Positions 27,839 through 37,185 of a DNA stretch of 64,000 bases are shown here, piece by piece. Position 1 is the first letter of the stretch, and the number at the start of each line of letters is the position of its first letter. Below the pieces are notes generated by a model. It ran no database searches, was not told the origin of the DNA, and was given only the letters and a program-made list of their open reading frames with translations. The DNA is from Rhodanobacter sp. L36. Its GTDB lineage: Bacteria; Pseudomonadota; Gammaproteobacteria; Xanthomonadales; Rhodanobacteraceae. A program made the position numbers and the translations under genes. The DNA lies in NCBI RefSeq assembly GCF_009765755.1, contig NZ_LMUV01000011.1, positions 212,671 through 276,670 on the forward strand, in the 5' to 3' direction.

Positions 27839-28639
27839 TCACGCGTACTGCATCTTCACCGTCATGCCGCCATCGACGGTGAAGTGCTGGCCGGTGATGA
27901 AGCTGGCTTGCGCGGATAACAGATAGACGGCCAAACCGCCGATGTCTTCCGGCGTGCCGACGCGACCGGCAGGATGCTGGGCGTGATCCTGACGGCTCAG
28001 TTTGGGTGCGCGCCGCGCGGCGGGTTTGCGCCAGGCGTCGGTGGCGATCCAGCCGGGCAGGATCGCGTTGACGCGCACATCAGGCCCGGCGCTGATCGCC
28101 ATGGCGTGGGTGAGTGCCAGCAGGCCGCCTTTGGTGGCGGCGTAGGCTTCGGTGTCGGGTTCGGATTGCAGCGCGCGGGTGGAGGCGATGTTGACGATGG
28201 CGCCATGCGCATCGGCCAGGGCCGGCAGCGCGTGCTTGCTGCACAGAAACGCGCCGGTGAGGTTGGTGGCGATGTAGCGGTTCCAGCTCGCCAAAGTGAG
28301 TTCGGCGAGTTTGCCGCGGTGCGGATCGGCAATGCCGGCGTTATTCACCAGACCGTCGATGTGCCCGAAGCGCTTGTGTGCCGAGGCGATCCAACGTTGC
28401 ACGCTGTTTTCCTTCGCGACGTCCAGACGGCTAAACCCCGCGCGCGATCCAACCTTCCATTCATCGAGGCACGCGCGGCCAGCTTCCACATCGAGATCAC
28501 CGATCATCACCGAACCACCCGCGCCCAGTACGGCCTGCGCAATGCCGCGACCGATGCCTTGCGCACCACCGGTGATCAGCACCGCGCGATCGCGCAACGG
28601 CAGCGGATGGTGATCGATGATCGCGGGTGTGAGTGTCAT
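27839..28639 (-). CDS. SDR family NAD(P)-dependent oxidoreductase
   Basis: A 266-residue short-chain dehydrogenase. The cofactor motif is TGGAQGIGRG, the NNAG motif is present (LVNNAGIAD), and the catalytic Ser-Tyr-Lys set is IVNIAS...YAATKGG with the Ser 13 residues before Tyr. An acidic residue (GDLDVEA) after strand 2 favours NAD(H). The C-terminus FTVDGGMTVKM is the typical SDR ending. The substrate is unknown; the profile is like glucose/ribitol-type dehydrogenases. The start at 28639 has GAGG at suitable distance. It abuts the yceI stop codon tail to tail. Confidence 0.92.
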   Translation of the reverse strand: MTLTPAIIDHHPLPLRDRAVLITGGAQGIGRGIAQAVLGAGGSVMIGDLDVEAGRACLDEWKVGSRAGFSRLDVAKENSVQRWIASAHKRFGHIDGLVNNAGIADPHRGKLAELTLASWNRYIATNLTGAFLCSKHALPALADAHGAIVNIASTRALQSEPDTEAYAATKGGLLALTHAMAISAGPDVRVNAILPGWIATDAWRKPAARRAPKLSRQDHAQHPAGRVGTPEDIGGLAVYLLSAQASFITGQHFTVDGGMTVKMQYA

Positions 28640-28721
28640 GCCGCTGGCCTCATGCACGGAGCTGCGATGGTCGCGTCACCTGCGTAGGCGCAGCGTGCAT
28701 ATTTGCTGCGCGCCGCGAACA

Positions 28722-29324
28722 TCACAACTGCATGTAGCTGTAGCCGCGTTGCCCGTAGACCACGAAATCGCTCAATGCGGAGAGCGACACCGTGACGTCC
28801 GGATTGACGTCGGTGTCCTTCAAGCCGTTCTCCGCCAGCGCCTGTCCGCAGACGAGCAGGGTCACGCCGGCTTGTTTCAGCGCATGGATGATCGCGATGT
28901 TCGGGTTGTCGACCTTGTAGAACTTGCGATATTCGGTGTTGTTCGCCGCCGCGATACTGGCCTCGCCTTCGATCACTGCGACGATATGCACATGCTCCGG
29001 TGGCACCTTGGCGAAGCCCATCAGGTTGACGATGCGCGCGAGCCGCTGCAGCGAACCGTAGACCTCGGTGTGATCCTTGCTGCCGTGGACCACGTCGACG
29101 ATGACCTTGTAATCGGCCGCGGGGTCGGGTTGCACTGCCGCGTCGGGGCGCGGATGCACGCGGCCGAAATCCTTGATGACCGGGTTGATCCACACGGTGC
29201 CGGGCAGTGAAGCGTCGTCATCGGCCTTGGGTTTGGGTTTCGCATCGGTGGCGCAGGCGCTCAGCGCGGTGATCGACAGCAGCAGGCACGCCAGTGCCCG
29301 TGCGCGTGGTTTCAACTTCGTCAT
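28722..29324 (-). CDS. DsrE-family lipoprotein
   Basis: A 200-residue lipoprotein. The signal peptide ends in the lipobox LSACATD, so it is probably anchored by Cys in the outer or inner membrane facing the periplasm. The mature part is a DsrE/DsrF-like domain (about 70-195: YKVIVDVVHG, VHIVAVIEGEA, IIHALKQAGVTLLVCGQALAENGL). The cysteine in LLVCGQAL is the position used by sulfur-carrying relatives. It may take part in periplasmic sulfur or redox chemistry. GGGGAA precedes the ATG. It lies 82 bp upstream of the SDR gene on the same strand. Confidence 0.85.
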   Translation of the reverse strand: MTKLKPRARALACLLLSITALSACATDAKPKPKADDDASLPGTVWINPVIKDFGRVHPRPDAAVQPDPAADYKVIVDVVHGSKDHTEVYGSLQRLARIVNLMGFAKVPPEHVHIVAVIEGEASIAAANNTEYRKFYKVDNPNIAIIHALKQAGVTLLVCGQALAENGLKDTDVNPDVTVSLSALSDFVVYGQRGYSYMQL

Positions 29325-29401
29325 GCCGTTCCCCGGTTGTGCCGCGAATGCGGTTGGCCAACGATAGCCGGCGGGGCGCGATTGGGCGATAGGCCGAAGG
29401 T

Positions 29402-30616
29402 CTATCGCTTCAGCCGATCGAACGAGAACAAATCAGCCAGCAGATGCGGCCGGCGTTCGATCAATGCACGAATCAACGGCGCGCCGGCCATGCTGTAACT
29501 GATGCCGTTGCCGCCATAGGCCATTGCGAATTGCACGCGCGGTCCGTATTGCTCATGCGTACCGAAGAAAGGCAGGCCGTCGTCGGTTTCCGCAAAGGTG
29601 CCGGCCCATGCAAACGCGGGTGCGAGCTCCAGACCGGGCAGGGCACGCGTGACTTTTTTCACCAGCGTGCGCGCTTTCTTGTCCACGCGCGCGTCGCGGC
29701 GAATCGGAATGTCGATGTCGTCGTCCTCGCCACCCACCAGCAGGCGACCATCGCCGGTGCTGCGCATGTACAGATACGGCCGCGCCGATTCCCACACCAT
29801 GGTGTCGGCGAGCGCGCGCAGGCTCGCCTTGTTCAACGGATCGGTGATGAAGGCGTAGCTGCTGCGGTCGCGCGCAACGCGTTGATGCAACCATTTCTGG
29901 CTGGCATATCCGGCTGCGAAAACAACGTGCTTTGCATGTATCTGCACGCCATCGGCCGTCTGCAATGTGACACTGTCGTCAGTGGCGTCGAGCCTCTCAA
30001 TGCGTGTCCGATCGAACACGCCTGCGCCGCGCTTTTCAAGTCGCGTGAACAATCGATAGGCCATGCGATACGGATCGATGCGCGCGGCCAGTTCGCTGAG
30101 AATCGCGCCGGGCGCGTCAATGCCGTAGTGATCGCGCAGCTCCCCCGGCTCCAGCCAGCTCACCTCGAATCCGTGTTTTCTGCGCAGCGCCATTTCTTCC
30201 TGCATCACCGGCACGTGGCGACGACGGCTGGCGTAATAGAGGCTGTACATGCGGCCGAAATCGACATCGCGCAGTTCGCCGGACAAGGCCTGCAGCATCG
30301 GGATGGCATCGGCACAGGCGCGATAGGCGAGCGCGGCGTCGTCCTCGCCGTACCACTTGGCCAAGTCGATCATGTGCGTATCGATTTCGTATTGCAGCAG
30401 GGCTGTGCTGGCCGCCGAACTGCCCCAGCCGATGTCGCGTTCCTCGAATACCGCCACGTCGTGGCCATGCTCCGCCAGTTCGTTGGCGATCAGGGCGCCG
30501 CTGATGCCGCCGCCGATGATCGCGACGTCACAGCGGAGATCTTTCTGGAGTTGGGGAAACGCATGCATGAGTCCGTTCTTGATGGCCCAGAACGGGTAGC
30601 CGCTTTTCAGATCCAT
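29402..30616 (-). CDS. FAD-dependent oxidoreductase (DAO family)
   Basis: A 404-residue flavoprotein of the D-amino-acid oxidase / glycine oxidase-like superfamily. The FAD-binding motif is VAIIGGGISGALIANELAEHGHDVAVFEE. The second nucleotide-contact region VVFAAGYASQKWL and the C-terminal MAYGGNGISYSM are present. The group oxidises amines or amino acids, but this subgroup is poorly characterised. The ATG at 30616 has GCGAG upstream; the frame is open 15 codons further without a ribosome site. It is transcribed toward dsrE and divergent from csbD. A small hairpin (29386-29408) overlaps its 3' end. Confidence 0.9.
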   Translation of the reverse strand: MDLKSGYPFWAIKNGLMHAFPQLQKDLRCDVAIIGGGISGALIANELAEHGHDVAVFEERDIGWGSSAASTALLQYEIDTHMIDLAKWYGEDDAALAYRACADAIPMLQALSGELRDVDFGRMYSLYYASRRRHVPVMQEEMALRRKHGFEVSWLEPGELRDHYGIDAPGAILSELAARIDPYRMAYRLFTRLEKRGAGVFDRTRIERLDATDDSVTLQTADGVQIHAKHVVFAAGYASQKWLHQRVARDRSSYAFITDPLNKASLRALADTMVWESARPYLYMRSTGDGRLLVGGEDDDIDIPIRRDARVDKKARTLVKKVTRALPGLELAPAFAWAGTFAETDDGLPFFGTHEQYGPRVQFAMAYGGNGISYSMAGAPLIRALIERRPHLLADLFSFDRLKR

Positions 30617-30807
30617 GCATGGCTCGCTGATGTTGGATGGCGCGGTTGCGCGAGTCAGCATCCGGCAGTGCGTGTCGCGGAGCCGTGAGAGTCGCGCACG
30701 CCGGCGATGTCAACGCAATGCGCACATGGTGGTCACGCTTCGCCCACTTCGACATCCGTAGTTTGGTGACGTCTGCAATCCGCAGGCCCCATCTCCGGAG
30801 AGTTCAC

Positions 30808-30996
30808 GTGGACAAGAATCGTACCGAAGGCACCAAGCACGAAGTGAAGGGCGCCGTGAAGGAAGCTGTCGGCAAAGTCACCGGCAACACGGGCAAGCAG
30901 GTCGCCGGCAATATCGAGAAGAATGCAGGCAAGGTGCAGAAGGAAGTGGGCAAGGCCGCCGATGCCCAGCGTGACGCGGACAAGCGCCGCAAGTAA
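30808..30996 (+). CDS. CsbD-like stress protein
   Basis: A 62-residue, highly charged protein of the CsbD family (lysine, glutamate, alanine and glycine rich, VKGAVKEAVGKVTGN and QVAGNIEKNAGKVQKEVGKA). The GTG at 30808 is preferred because GGAG lies seven bases upstream and the family begins there; the frame is open upstream without family similarity. CsbD proteins are sigma-factor-dependent general stress proteins of unknown mechanism. A hairpin follows between this gene and xthA. Confidence 0.85.
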   Translation: MDKNRTEGTKHEVKGAVKEAVGKVTGNTGKQVAGNIEKNAGKVQKEVGKAADAQRDADKRRK

Positions 30997-31019
30997 GTCG
31001 CCTCACTGGCGCCAACGCG

Positions 31020-31049
31020 AAGGCCGCGTGACGGAAGTCCCGCGGCCTT
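31020..31049. terminator. Bidirectional hairpin between csbD and xthA
   Basis: Nine-bp inverted repeat AAGGCCGCG (31020-31028) and CGCGGCCTT (31041-31049) with a 12-nt loop between two convergent genes. The T-tail is short on either side, so termination is probable but not certain. Confidence 0.6.
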
Positions 31050-31075
31050 GTCGTATGCGTGATCGTTGAACGACT

Positions 31076-31990
31076 TCAACGAGTAGTTGGGGTTTTTTTC
31101 TTCGCTGCCGTTTTGCGCTTCGCGGTCTTTTTGGCCGTCGCGGATTTCACCGCAGATTTTTTCGTCGCTACCGGGTTTGATTTCGATGCGGCTTTCTTGC
31201 GAGTCGATGCGACGCTCAGGGTGATCCACGTCGGCGCGTGATCGCTGGGGCTGGGTTCGTCGCGCACCCAGCGGTCGACGCCCGCGCTTTTCAGACGCGG
31301 TGCGAGTTCGCCGCTCAACAAAAGATGATCGATGCGCAGGCCGGAATTGGTCTGCCAGTGACGGCGGAAATAATCCCAGAAGGTGTAGATGCGCTCGTCC
31401 GGATGCGTGGCGCGCAACGCGTCGGTCCAGCCCTGATCGAGCAGGCGCTGATAGCAGGCGCGGCTCTCCGGCTGCAGCAGCGCATCCTTCAACCACGAGC
31501 GCGGGTTGTAGATATCGAAGTCGGTTGGTACCACGTTGTAATCGCCGGCCAACACCACCGGATGTCCGCTGCGATACAGCGTGGCCGCGTAGTGGATGAA
31601 ACGTTCGAACCACGCGAGTTTGTAATCGAACTTGGGGCCGGGTTGCGGATTGCCGTTGGGCAGGTACAGGCAACCGACGATGATGCCGTGCGCGGCCGCT
31701 TCGATGTAACGACTCTGGTCATCGCCCTTGCCGCCGGGCAGGCCACGCCGGCTTTCGATCGGGTCCATTCCACGCGCAAGAATCGCCACGCCGTTCCACG
31801 CGCGTTGTCCGTGCCATATCGAGCCGTAACCTGCAGCGCGCAATTCGGCGAAAGGGAATGCATCGTCCGGCGCTTTCAATTCCTGCAGGCACACGATGTC
31901 CGGTTGTTCGTGCGCCAGCCACTTGAGCAATGCCGGCATTCGCGAACGCACGCCGTTGATGTTGAACGTCGCGAGCTTGATGGTTTTCAT
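31076..31990 (-). CDS. xthA: Exodeoxyribonuclease III (AP endonuclease) with basic tail
   Basis: A 304-residue DNA-repair nuclease. The EEP fold is complete: FNINGVRSR at the start, QELKAPD (metal glutamate), GDYNVVPTDFDIYNP, SGLRIDHLLLS and the final SDHAPTW. It cleaves abasic sites and removes 3' blocking groups. Residues about 262-304 form a lysine, alanine and threonine-rich, histone H1-like tail absent from E. coli XthA; it probably increases DNA affinity. The ATG at 31990 has AGGAAG upstream. It is the last gene of a repair operon DUF72-nei-CDF-alkB-xthA. Confidence 0.94.
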   Translation of the reverse strand: MKTIKLATFNINGVRSRMPALLKWLAHEQPDIVCLQELKAPDDAFPFAELRAAGYGSIWHGQRAWNGVAILARGMDPIESRRGLPGGKGDDQSRYIEAAAHGIIVGCLYLPNGNPQPGPKFDYKLAWFERFIHYAATLYRSGHPVVLAGDYNVVPTDFDIYNPRSWLKDALLQPESRACYQRLLDQGWTDALRATHPDERIYTFWDYFRRHWQTNSGLRIDHLLLSGELAPRLKSAGVDRWVRDEPSPSDHAPTWITLSVASTRKKAASKSNPVATKKSAVKSATAKKTAKRKTAAKKKTPTTR

Positions 31991-32057
31991 GCGACTACTT
32001 CCTGGGCCAAGCGAGACGAGCCACATCGTAGGCCACGCGAGCGTGGAAGCCGGGTGA

Positions 32058-32642
32058 TCACGCGTTGTCGCCGCGCACGCGAAACGCGAGGCTGATGCGT
32101 GGCGCCATCGGCACGCGCTGTTTGGGAATGCCGTGGTCGTAATGCCGCTGCGTTTCCCAACTCATCACCAGCAGGCTGCCGGGTTCCAGATCGACCTGCA
32201 GCACGCGCCGCGGTGGCTGTTTGGCGCGGATGGTCATGCGGCGCATCGCGCCCAGCGACAGCAGCGCGATCGGCTGGCCGCGCACGATGTCGGCGAGCTT
32301 GTCGTTGTGTGGCGCGACGCTGTCGTGCTGATCGCGGTAGAGATTCAGCCCGATGCTGTCGAACGGCGCACCGACCGACGTCCTGACGATGGCGAGCGCG
32401 TCCTGCAGCGCGAACGGCAGCAGCGGATCGTCGGCGCGGAAATACGCGCGCAGTCGTGGCACATCGACCTCGCGTTCGTACATCACGCGACGGCCGCTTT
32501 TCCACGCGATGCCTTCGTGAAGTTGCTGGAACCACGCTTGCGCGGTGGGCGCATCGACGAGTTCAGGCGTGAGTGCAATGCGACCGGTCGCGTCGTCGAG
32601 CAGCAGCTGCGGCCCGTCGCCGAACAGACTCAGGCTGCTCAT
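32058..32642 (-). CDS. alkB: AlkB-like 2-oxoglutarate/Fe(II) DNA dealkylase
   Basis: A 194-residue dioxygenase of the AlkB family. The iron ligands are H and D in APHNDK and the distal H in YDHGIPK; the 2-oxoglutarate arginine is in PRISLAFR. LNLYRDQHDSVAPHND is the ALKBH2/3-like signature seen in short proteobacterial AlkB forms. It repairs N1-methyladenine and N3-methylcytosine. The ATG at 32642 overlaps the stop codon of the CDF gene by four bases, so translation is coupled; frames further upstream cross that gene. It is followed 67 bp later by xthA. Confidence 0.92.
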   Translation of the reverse strand: MSSLSLFGDGPQLLLDDATGRIALTPELVDAPTAQAWFQQLHEGIAWKSGRRVMYEREVDVPRLRAYFRADDPLLPFALQDALAIVRTSVGAPFDSIGLNLYRDQHDSVAPHNDKLADIVRGQPIALLSLGAMRRMTIRAKQPPRRVLQVDLEPGSLLVMSWETQRHYDHGIPKQRVPMAPRISLAFRVRGDNA

Positions 32643-33601
32643 GGCGCAAGCTCGTCCTCGTCGGCGATCGCCTCGCGTCTTGCGCGCCAGACTTCCGGCG
32701 TCTGCGGTTTGACGAACAGCGCGGTGAGTTCGGGATAAGCCTCCTTGGCCTTGTCCTCGATGCGATGGATGCATGCCTCGATCTGCGACGTGGTGAGCGC
32801 ATCTTCGAACTCCGCGCTGAGTGCGGCGACGACCTGGTTCGGGCCGACCTGCACGGTCATCACGCCGTTGGCGCAGCGCACGTCTGGGTCCGCATTGGCG
32901 ATCCTCATGATCGCGTCGCGCACGACGGGATGGGCCGGTTCGCCGATCAGCAATCCCTTGGTTTCGCGCAGCAGAAGACTGGCGGAAATGGCCAGCACGA
33001 TCGCGATTCCGATCGATGCAACCCCATCGAGTTCCGGCATATGCAGCAGTTGCGCGCCGACCAGGCCGGCCAGCGCGACGAGGATGCCGAGCAGCGCGGC
33101 GCTATCTTCCAGCAATACGGTGAACGTGCTCGGATCCTTGCTTTGGCGAAACGCTTCGAAGTAACCGAGTCGTCCCTTGAGCCGGCGAAATTCGCGCAGC
33201 GCGAGCGTCCACGATGTGCCTTCGAACAAGGCGGAAATCGCCAGCACCAAATAATTCATCAGCGGATGCGTGACCGGCTCGGGTTGGCGAATGCGCGCCA
33301 CGCCTTCGTACAGCGACACGCCCGCACCCATCGCCAGCACCAGCAACGCGACCACGAAACTCCAGAAATAAAGTTCGCGGCCGTAGCCGAAAGGATGGCT
33401 GGTATCGGCTGGCTTCGCCGCGCGCTTGAGTCCATAGAGCAGCAGCACTTCGTTGACGGTATCGACCAGCGAATGCACGCCCTCGCTGAGCATCGCCGAG
33501 CTGCCGGAAAACGCAGCGGCCACGAACTTGGCCACGGCGATGAGCAGATTTCCGACGAGGGCGGCAATGACGACAACGCGCGAACCGGATGCCTGCGACA
33601 T
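32639..33601 (-). CDS. Cation diffusion facilitator (CDF) transporter
   Basis: A 320-residue membrane protein of the CDF family, six helices followed by a cytosolic C-terminal domain. Helix 2 carries SAMLSEGVHSLVDTVNEVLL, the metal-site region with HSLVD. FTVLLEDSAALLGILVALAG in helix 5 has the matching acidic residue. The subgroup resembles the zinc/iron-type FieF-like proteins. The ATG at 33601 lies 5 bp after nei; longer frames would run into nei. It is sandwiched between the glycosylase gene and alkB with an ATGA overlap, which is an unusual position for a metal exporter. It may help supply or balance metal for Fe- or Zn-dependent repair enzymes. Confidence 0.92.
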   Translation of the reverse strand: MSQASGSRVVVIAALVGNLLIAVAKFVAAAFSGSSAMLSEGVHSLVDTVNEVLLLYGLKRAAKPADTSHPFGYGRELYFWSFVVALLVLAMGAGVSLYEGVARIRQPEPVTHPLMNYLVLAISALFEGTSWTLALREFRRLKGRLGYFEAFRQSKDPSTFTVLLEDSAALLGILVALAGLVGAQLLHMPELDGVASIGIAIVLAISASLLLRETKGLLIGEPAHPVVRDAIMRIANADPDVRCANGVMTVQVGPNQVVAALSAEFEDALTTSQIEACIHRIEDKAKEAYPELTALFVKPQTPEVWRARREAIADEDELAP

Positions 33602-33606
33602 GTCGG

Positions 33607-34344
33607 TCAATCCGCCTCGTAGAGTTTCTGACACAGGTCGCACCAGAATGTGCGGCGATTCGTTTTTCCCAGATGCGCGCGTTCGAGCGGAATGTCGTGA
33701 ATCGGACAGCGGCTGCGGTTGTGCACCAGCCAGTGCTTGCGCAGCACGAAGGCGCGTTTCCATTCGAGAAACTGGAAACTGTATTCGCGCGCTTCCTTGA
33801 TCAGCTCGCCGAGCTTGCGCGGCGGCAGTGCACCGATGGTCGACAACGGATGCACCTTGATCCGATACAACACCTCGTTCTTGATGATGTTGCCGACGCC
33901 GGCGAACACGTTCTGATCGAGCAGTGCGTCGCAAACCAGCATATCGGGCATGACCATGAGTTTCTTGCGCGCGAGTTTTGGGTCCCAGCTGTCGGACATG
34001 ATGTCCGCACGCCAGTCATACAAATCATCGAGTTCGCCGTCGATGAGTCGCACCGAACAGCTGTAGAAATTCAGTTCACCATTGTGGAAGCCAAGGCTGA
34101 GGCGCGGCGCGGCGTCCTTTCGTTCGTCGACGCGGTAGCTGCCGAACATCAGCAAATGGATGCGAATGGCGAAGCCGGGCAGTGCGATCAGGGTCTGTTT
34201 GCCGAAGCTCCGGATCGACTTCACGCGCTTGCCGGCCACGCGCTGCATGTCGATCTTCGCGTTGCCTTCCGCGCGCCGGATGATCTTGCCGGAGAAGTGT
34301 GCGATCTCCTCGCGAAGCAGGACGATGGAAGGACCTTCAGGCAT
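33607..34344 (-). CDS. nei: Nei-like DNA glycosylase/AP lyase
   Basis: A 245-residue base-excision-repair enzyme of the Fpg/Nei family. The N-terminus MPEGPS gives the catalytic proline and glutamate. The helix-two-turn-helix (DALLDQNVFAGVGNIIKNEVLYRIKVHP) is intact. The C-terminal zinc finger is CPIH...FWCDLCQ, with a His in place of one Cys, as in some members. It removes oxidised pyrimidines and cleaves the DNA. The start begins with MPEG, so it must be 34344. It lies in the repair operon between DUF72 and the CDF gene. Confidence 0.92.
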   Translation of the reverse strand: MPEGPSIVLLREEIAHFSGKIIRRAEGNAKIDMQRVAGKRVKSIRSFGKQTLIALPGFAIRIHLLMFGSYRVDERKDAAPRLSLGFHNGELNFYSCSVRLIDGELDDLYDWRADIMSDSWDPKLARKKLMVMPDMLVCDALLDQNVFAGVGNIIKNEVLYRIKVHPLSTIGALPPRKLGELIKEAREYSFQFLEWKRAFVLRKHWLVHNRSRCPIHDIPLERAHLGKTNRRTFWCDLCQKLYEAD

Positions 34345-34408
34345 GACCGTTTCCGTGGGAGACGCGGGAAAGTGTCCGATGCGATACGAGCACGCGAGGT
34401 GAAGCCGT

Positions 34409-35203
34409 CTATTTGGCCTGACCGCGCAACAGCCGGTTCATCGACAGCGCATTGCCAGTGGCATGCCCCAGCGCGGTGTTGTCGAAGATGCACCAGCGTG
34501 CAGCGGTCTGCCGGCAGGGACGTTGCATGCGGCGCGCGACGTGGCCTAGCACGTCATCGACATAGGCGTCGTAGTACATGCGCGGTGAGCCGTGAAGACG
34601 CAGGTATTGCAGCGATCGATCGCCCGCCGGTACCGAGGCCTGTGTGAAACGTGCAGGGTCGGCTGCCGCGCGCGCGATGCCGCGTTCGCGCAACGCGTTG
34701 TTTACGGTGCCGTGAAACCAGCTGGCATGGCGCGGTTCGCAGGCGACCGGGCCGCGATGCTTCTTGCGCAGCAGGTCGAAGAACGGCAGCGTGATCGCGG
34801 GGTCGTAAGCCAGGCTCGGCGGCAACTGCAGCAGCAGGCAGCCCAGCTTGCCGTCGAGAAAATCGACTTCGCCGAGAAAGGTTTCCAGCGCCGGACCGCA
34901 ATCGCGCAGGCGTGCCATGTGGGTGATCGCGCGCGGCATCTTTACCGCGAAGCGGAACGTCTTCGGTACTGTGGCTGACCAGCGGCGATACGTGGCTGGC
35001 AGATGCGGGCGATAGAACGACGAGTTGATTTCGACCGCGTTGAATACCTGCGCATAGCGCGCGAGGTGACTTTTTCCTTCGGGAAATTCGCTGGCGTATT
35101 GCGCCGGAATCGACCAACCCGCGCAGCCGACATAGAGCGCAGGCACGCTCGGCCGATCGTCGACCGGTGTGCGCGGCGCCGAAGCGGCGGCTCTGGGCGT
35201 CAT
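34409..35203 (-). CDS. DUF72 protein
   Basis: A 264-residue DUF72 family protein with a TIM-barrel fold ([96 protein letters not shown]). The family is widespread and uncharacterised; it is sometimes found next to repair genes. The ATG at 35203 has GGAG nine bases upstream; a longer frame starting at 35356 lacks a site. It appears to be the first gene of the repair operon, 64 bp before nei. Confidence 0.9.
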   Translation of the reverse strand: MTPRAAASAPRTPVDDRPSVPALYVGCAGWSIPAQYASEFPEGKSHLARYAQVFNAVEINSSFYRPHLPATYRRWSATVPKTFRFAVKMPRAITHMARLRDCGPALETFLGEVDFLDGKLGCLLLQLPPSLAYDPAITLPFFDLLRKKHRGPVACEPRHASWFHGTVNNALRERGIARAAADPARFTQASVPAGDRSLQYLRLHGSPRMYYDAYVDDVLGHVARRMQRPCRQTAARWCIFDNTALGHATGNALSMNRLLRGQAK

Positions 35204-35370
35204 CGATGAAACTCCGTGCATGCCCCCATGCATGGGCATGGTGTCGCCAAAGGCGTCAGCCGGCCGTGAATCCGACCTTGTCCGCTGACGGAAACACATT
35301 GTCCGGTGGCCCTTCGGATGTCGTCGGCTTACCATCGCCGTTTGCCTATCCGCCACTTCAAGGATTTCGA

Positions 35371-36297
35371 GTGCAGTCGGTCATTTCTGTCCAGCAACTC
35401 AGCAAGACCTACGCTTCCGGTTTTCAAGCGCTCAGGCACATCGATCTGGAGATCCGGAAGGGCGAGATTTTCGCGCTGCTCGGACCCAACGGTGCCGGCA
35501 AGACCACGCTCATCAGCATCATCTGCGGCATCGTGAATCCCAGCGAGGGCAAGGTGCTCGCCGATGGCCACGACGTGGTACGCGAATACCGCGCGGCGCG
35601 CAGCAAGATCGGCCTGGTGCCGCAGGAGCTGACCACCGACGCATTTGAAACGGTGTGGAACACGGTGAGCTTCAGCCGCGGCCTGTTCGGCAAGCCGGCG
35701 AATCCGGCGTACATCGAGAAGGTGCTGAAGGATCTCTCGCTGTGGAACAAGAAGGACAGCCGGCTGCGCACCTTGTCCGGCGGCATGAAGCGGCGCGTGA
35801 TGATCGCCAAGGCGTTGTCGCACGAACCGCAGATCCTGTTTCTCGACGAACCCACCGCGGGTGTCGACGTGGAGCTGCGGCGCGACATGTGGGAAATGGT
35901 GCGCTCGCTGCGGGAAACCGGCGTCACCATCATCCTTACAACGCACTACATCGAAGAGGCCGAAGAAATGGCCGACCGCATCGGCGTGATCAGCAAGGGC
36001 GAGCTGATCCTTGTCGAGGACAAGGCGGAGCTGATGAACAAGCTCGGCCGCAAGCAGCTCACGCTGCATCTGCAACGTCCGCTGCAAGGCGTCCCGCCAT
36101 CGCTGTCGGATTATGCGCTGGAGCTGTCGCCCGATGGCAACGAACTGGTCTACACGTTCGATACGCAGGGGGATCGCACCGGCATCGACGTGCTGCTGCG
36201 CAAGCTCGGCGAAGCGGGCATCGACTTCAAGGACCTGCAGACCAGCCAGAGTTCGCTGGAAGATATTTTCGTCAGCCTGGTGAGTGAACGCCCATGA
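35371..36297 (+). CDS. ABC transporter ATP-binding protein (YadG-like)
   Basis: A 308-residue ABC ATPase. The Walker A is GPNGAGKTT, signature LSGGMKRR, Walker [13 protein letters not shown] and switch histidine [10 protein letters not shown]. The C-terminal extension is short. It powers an ABC-2 type exporter with the permease that follows by a four-base overlap (ATGA); this YadG/YadH-like pair has an unknown substrate. The start is a GTG at 35371 with AAGGA seven bases upstream. Confidence 0.93.
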   Translation: MQSVISVQQLSKTYASGFQALRHIDLEIRKGEIFALLGPNGAGKTTLISIICGIVNPSEGKVLADGHDVVREYRAARSKIGLVPQELTTDAFETVWNTVSFSRGLFGKPANPAYIEKVLKDLSLWNKKDSRLRTLSGGMKRRVMIAKALSHEPQILFLDEPTAGVDVELRRDMWEMVRSLRETGVTIILTTHYIEEAEEMADRIGVISKGELILVEDKAELMNKLGRKQLTLHLQRPLQGVPPSLSDYALELSPDGNELVYTFDTQGDRTGIDVLLRKLGEAGIDFKDLQTSQSSLEDIFVSLVSERP

Positions 36298-37055
36298 ATT
36301 TCCACGCTATCCGAGCGATCTATCATTTCGAGATGGCCCGCACCTGGCGCACGCTGCTGCAGAGCGTGATCTCGCCGGTGATATCCACCTCGCTGTACTT
36401 CGTGGTGTTCGGCGCAGCCATCGGCTCGCGCATGACGGCGATCAACGGTGTGAGCTACGGCGCCTTCATCGTGCCCGGCCTGATCATGCTGTCGCTGCTG
36501 ACGCAGAGCATTTCCAATGCGTCGTTCGGCATCTACTTTCCGAAGTTCTCCGGCACCATCTACGAAATCCTTTCTGCGCCGGTGTCGTACATCGAGATTG
36601 TCGCGGGCTATGTCGGCGCGGCGGCGAGCAAATCGATCATGCTCGGTCTGATCATCCTGGGCACGGCACGGCTGTTCGTCTCGTTCGATATCGCGCATCC
36701 GTTGTGGATGATCGCGTTCCTCGTGCTTACCGGGGTCACTTTCAGCCTGTTCGGTTTCATCATCGGCATCTGGGCCGACAGCTTCGAGAAACTGCAGCTG
36801 GTGCCGCTGTTGATCGTGACGCCGCTGACGTTTCTCGGCGGGAGTTTCTACTCGATACACATGCTGCCGCCGATCTGGCAGAAGGTGACGCTGTTCAATC
36901 CGGTGGTGTATCTGGTGAGTGGATTCCGCTGGAGTTTCTATGGCGTGTCCGACGTGAGCGTTGGCATCAGCATGGGCATGACGTTGGTGTTTCTCGCGCT
37001 GTGCCTGATCGCGGTGTGGTGGATGTTCCGCACCGGCTACCGGCTGAAGGCGTAG
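36294..37055 (+). CDS. ABC-2 type permease (YadH-like)
   Basis: A 253-residue membrane protein with about six helices of the ABC-2 permease family. Recognisable blocks are [45 protein letters not shown] and the [12 protein letters not shown] motif near helix 5. It forms the channel of an exporter together with the ATPase encoded just upstream; the reading frames overlap by four bases. The substrate is unknown. Confidence 0.93.
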   Translation: MNFHAIRAIYHFEMARTWRTLLQSVISPVISTSLYFVVFGAAIGSRMTAINGVSYGAFIVPGLIMLSLLTQSISNASFGIYFPKFSGTIYEILSAPVSYIEIVAGYVGAAASKSIMLGLIILGTARLFVSFDIAHPLWMIAFLVLTGVTFSLFGFIIGIWADSFEKLQLVPLLIVTPLTFLGGSFYSIHMLPPIWQKVTLFNPVVYLVSGFRWSFYGVSDVSVGISMGMTLVFLALCLIAVWWMFRTGYRLKA

Positions 37056-37185
37056 ACGGCGTCGCCTGCGGCGCAGGCGCGGAAACCAGCTTGCGATAAA
37101 CCGGGACGCACGCTTTCGCATCGCGATGAACGAATCGTGCTCATGTCAGTCCAAAACTCGTTGAACTGACGAGTGGTGACGTGCG

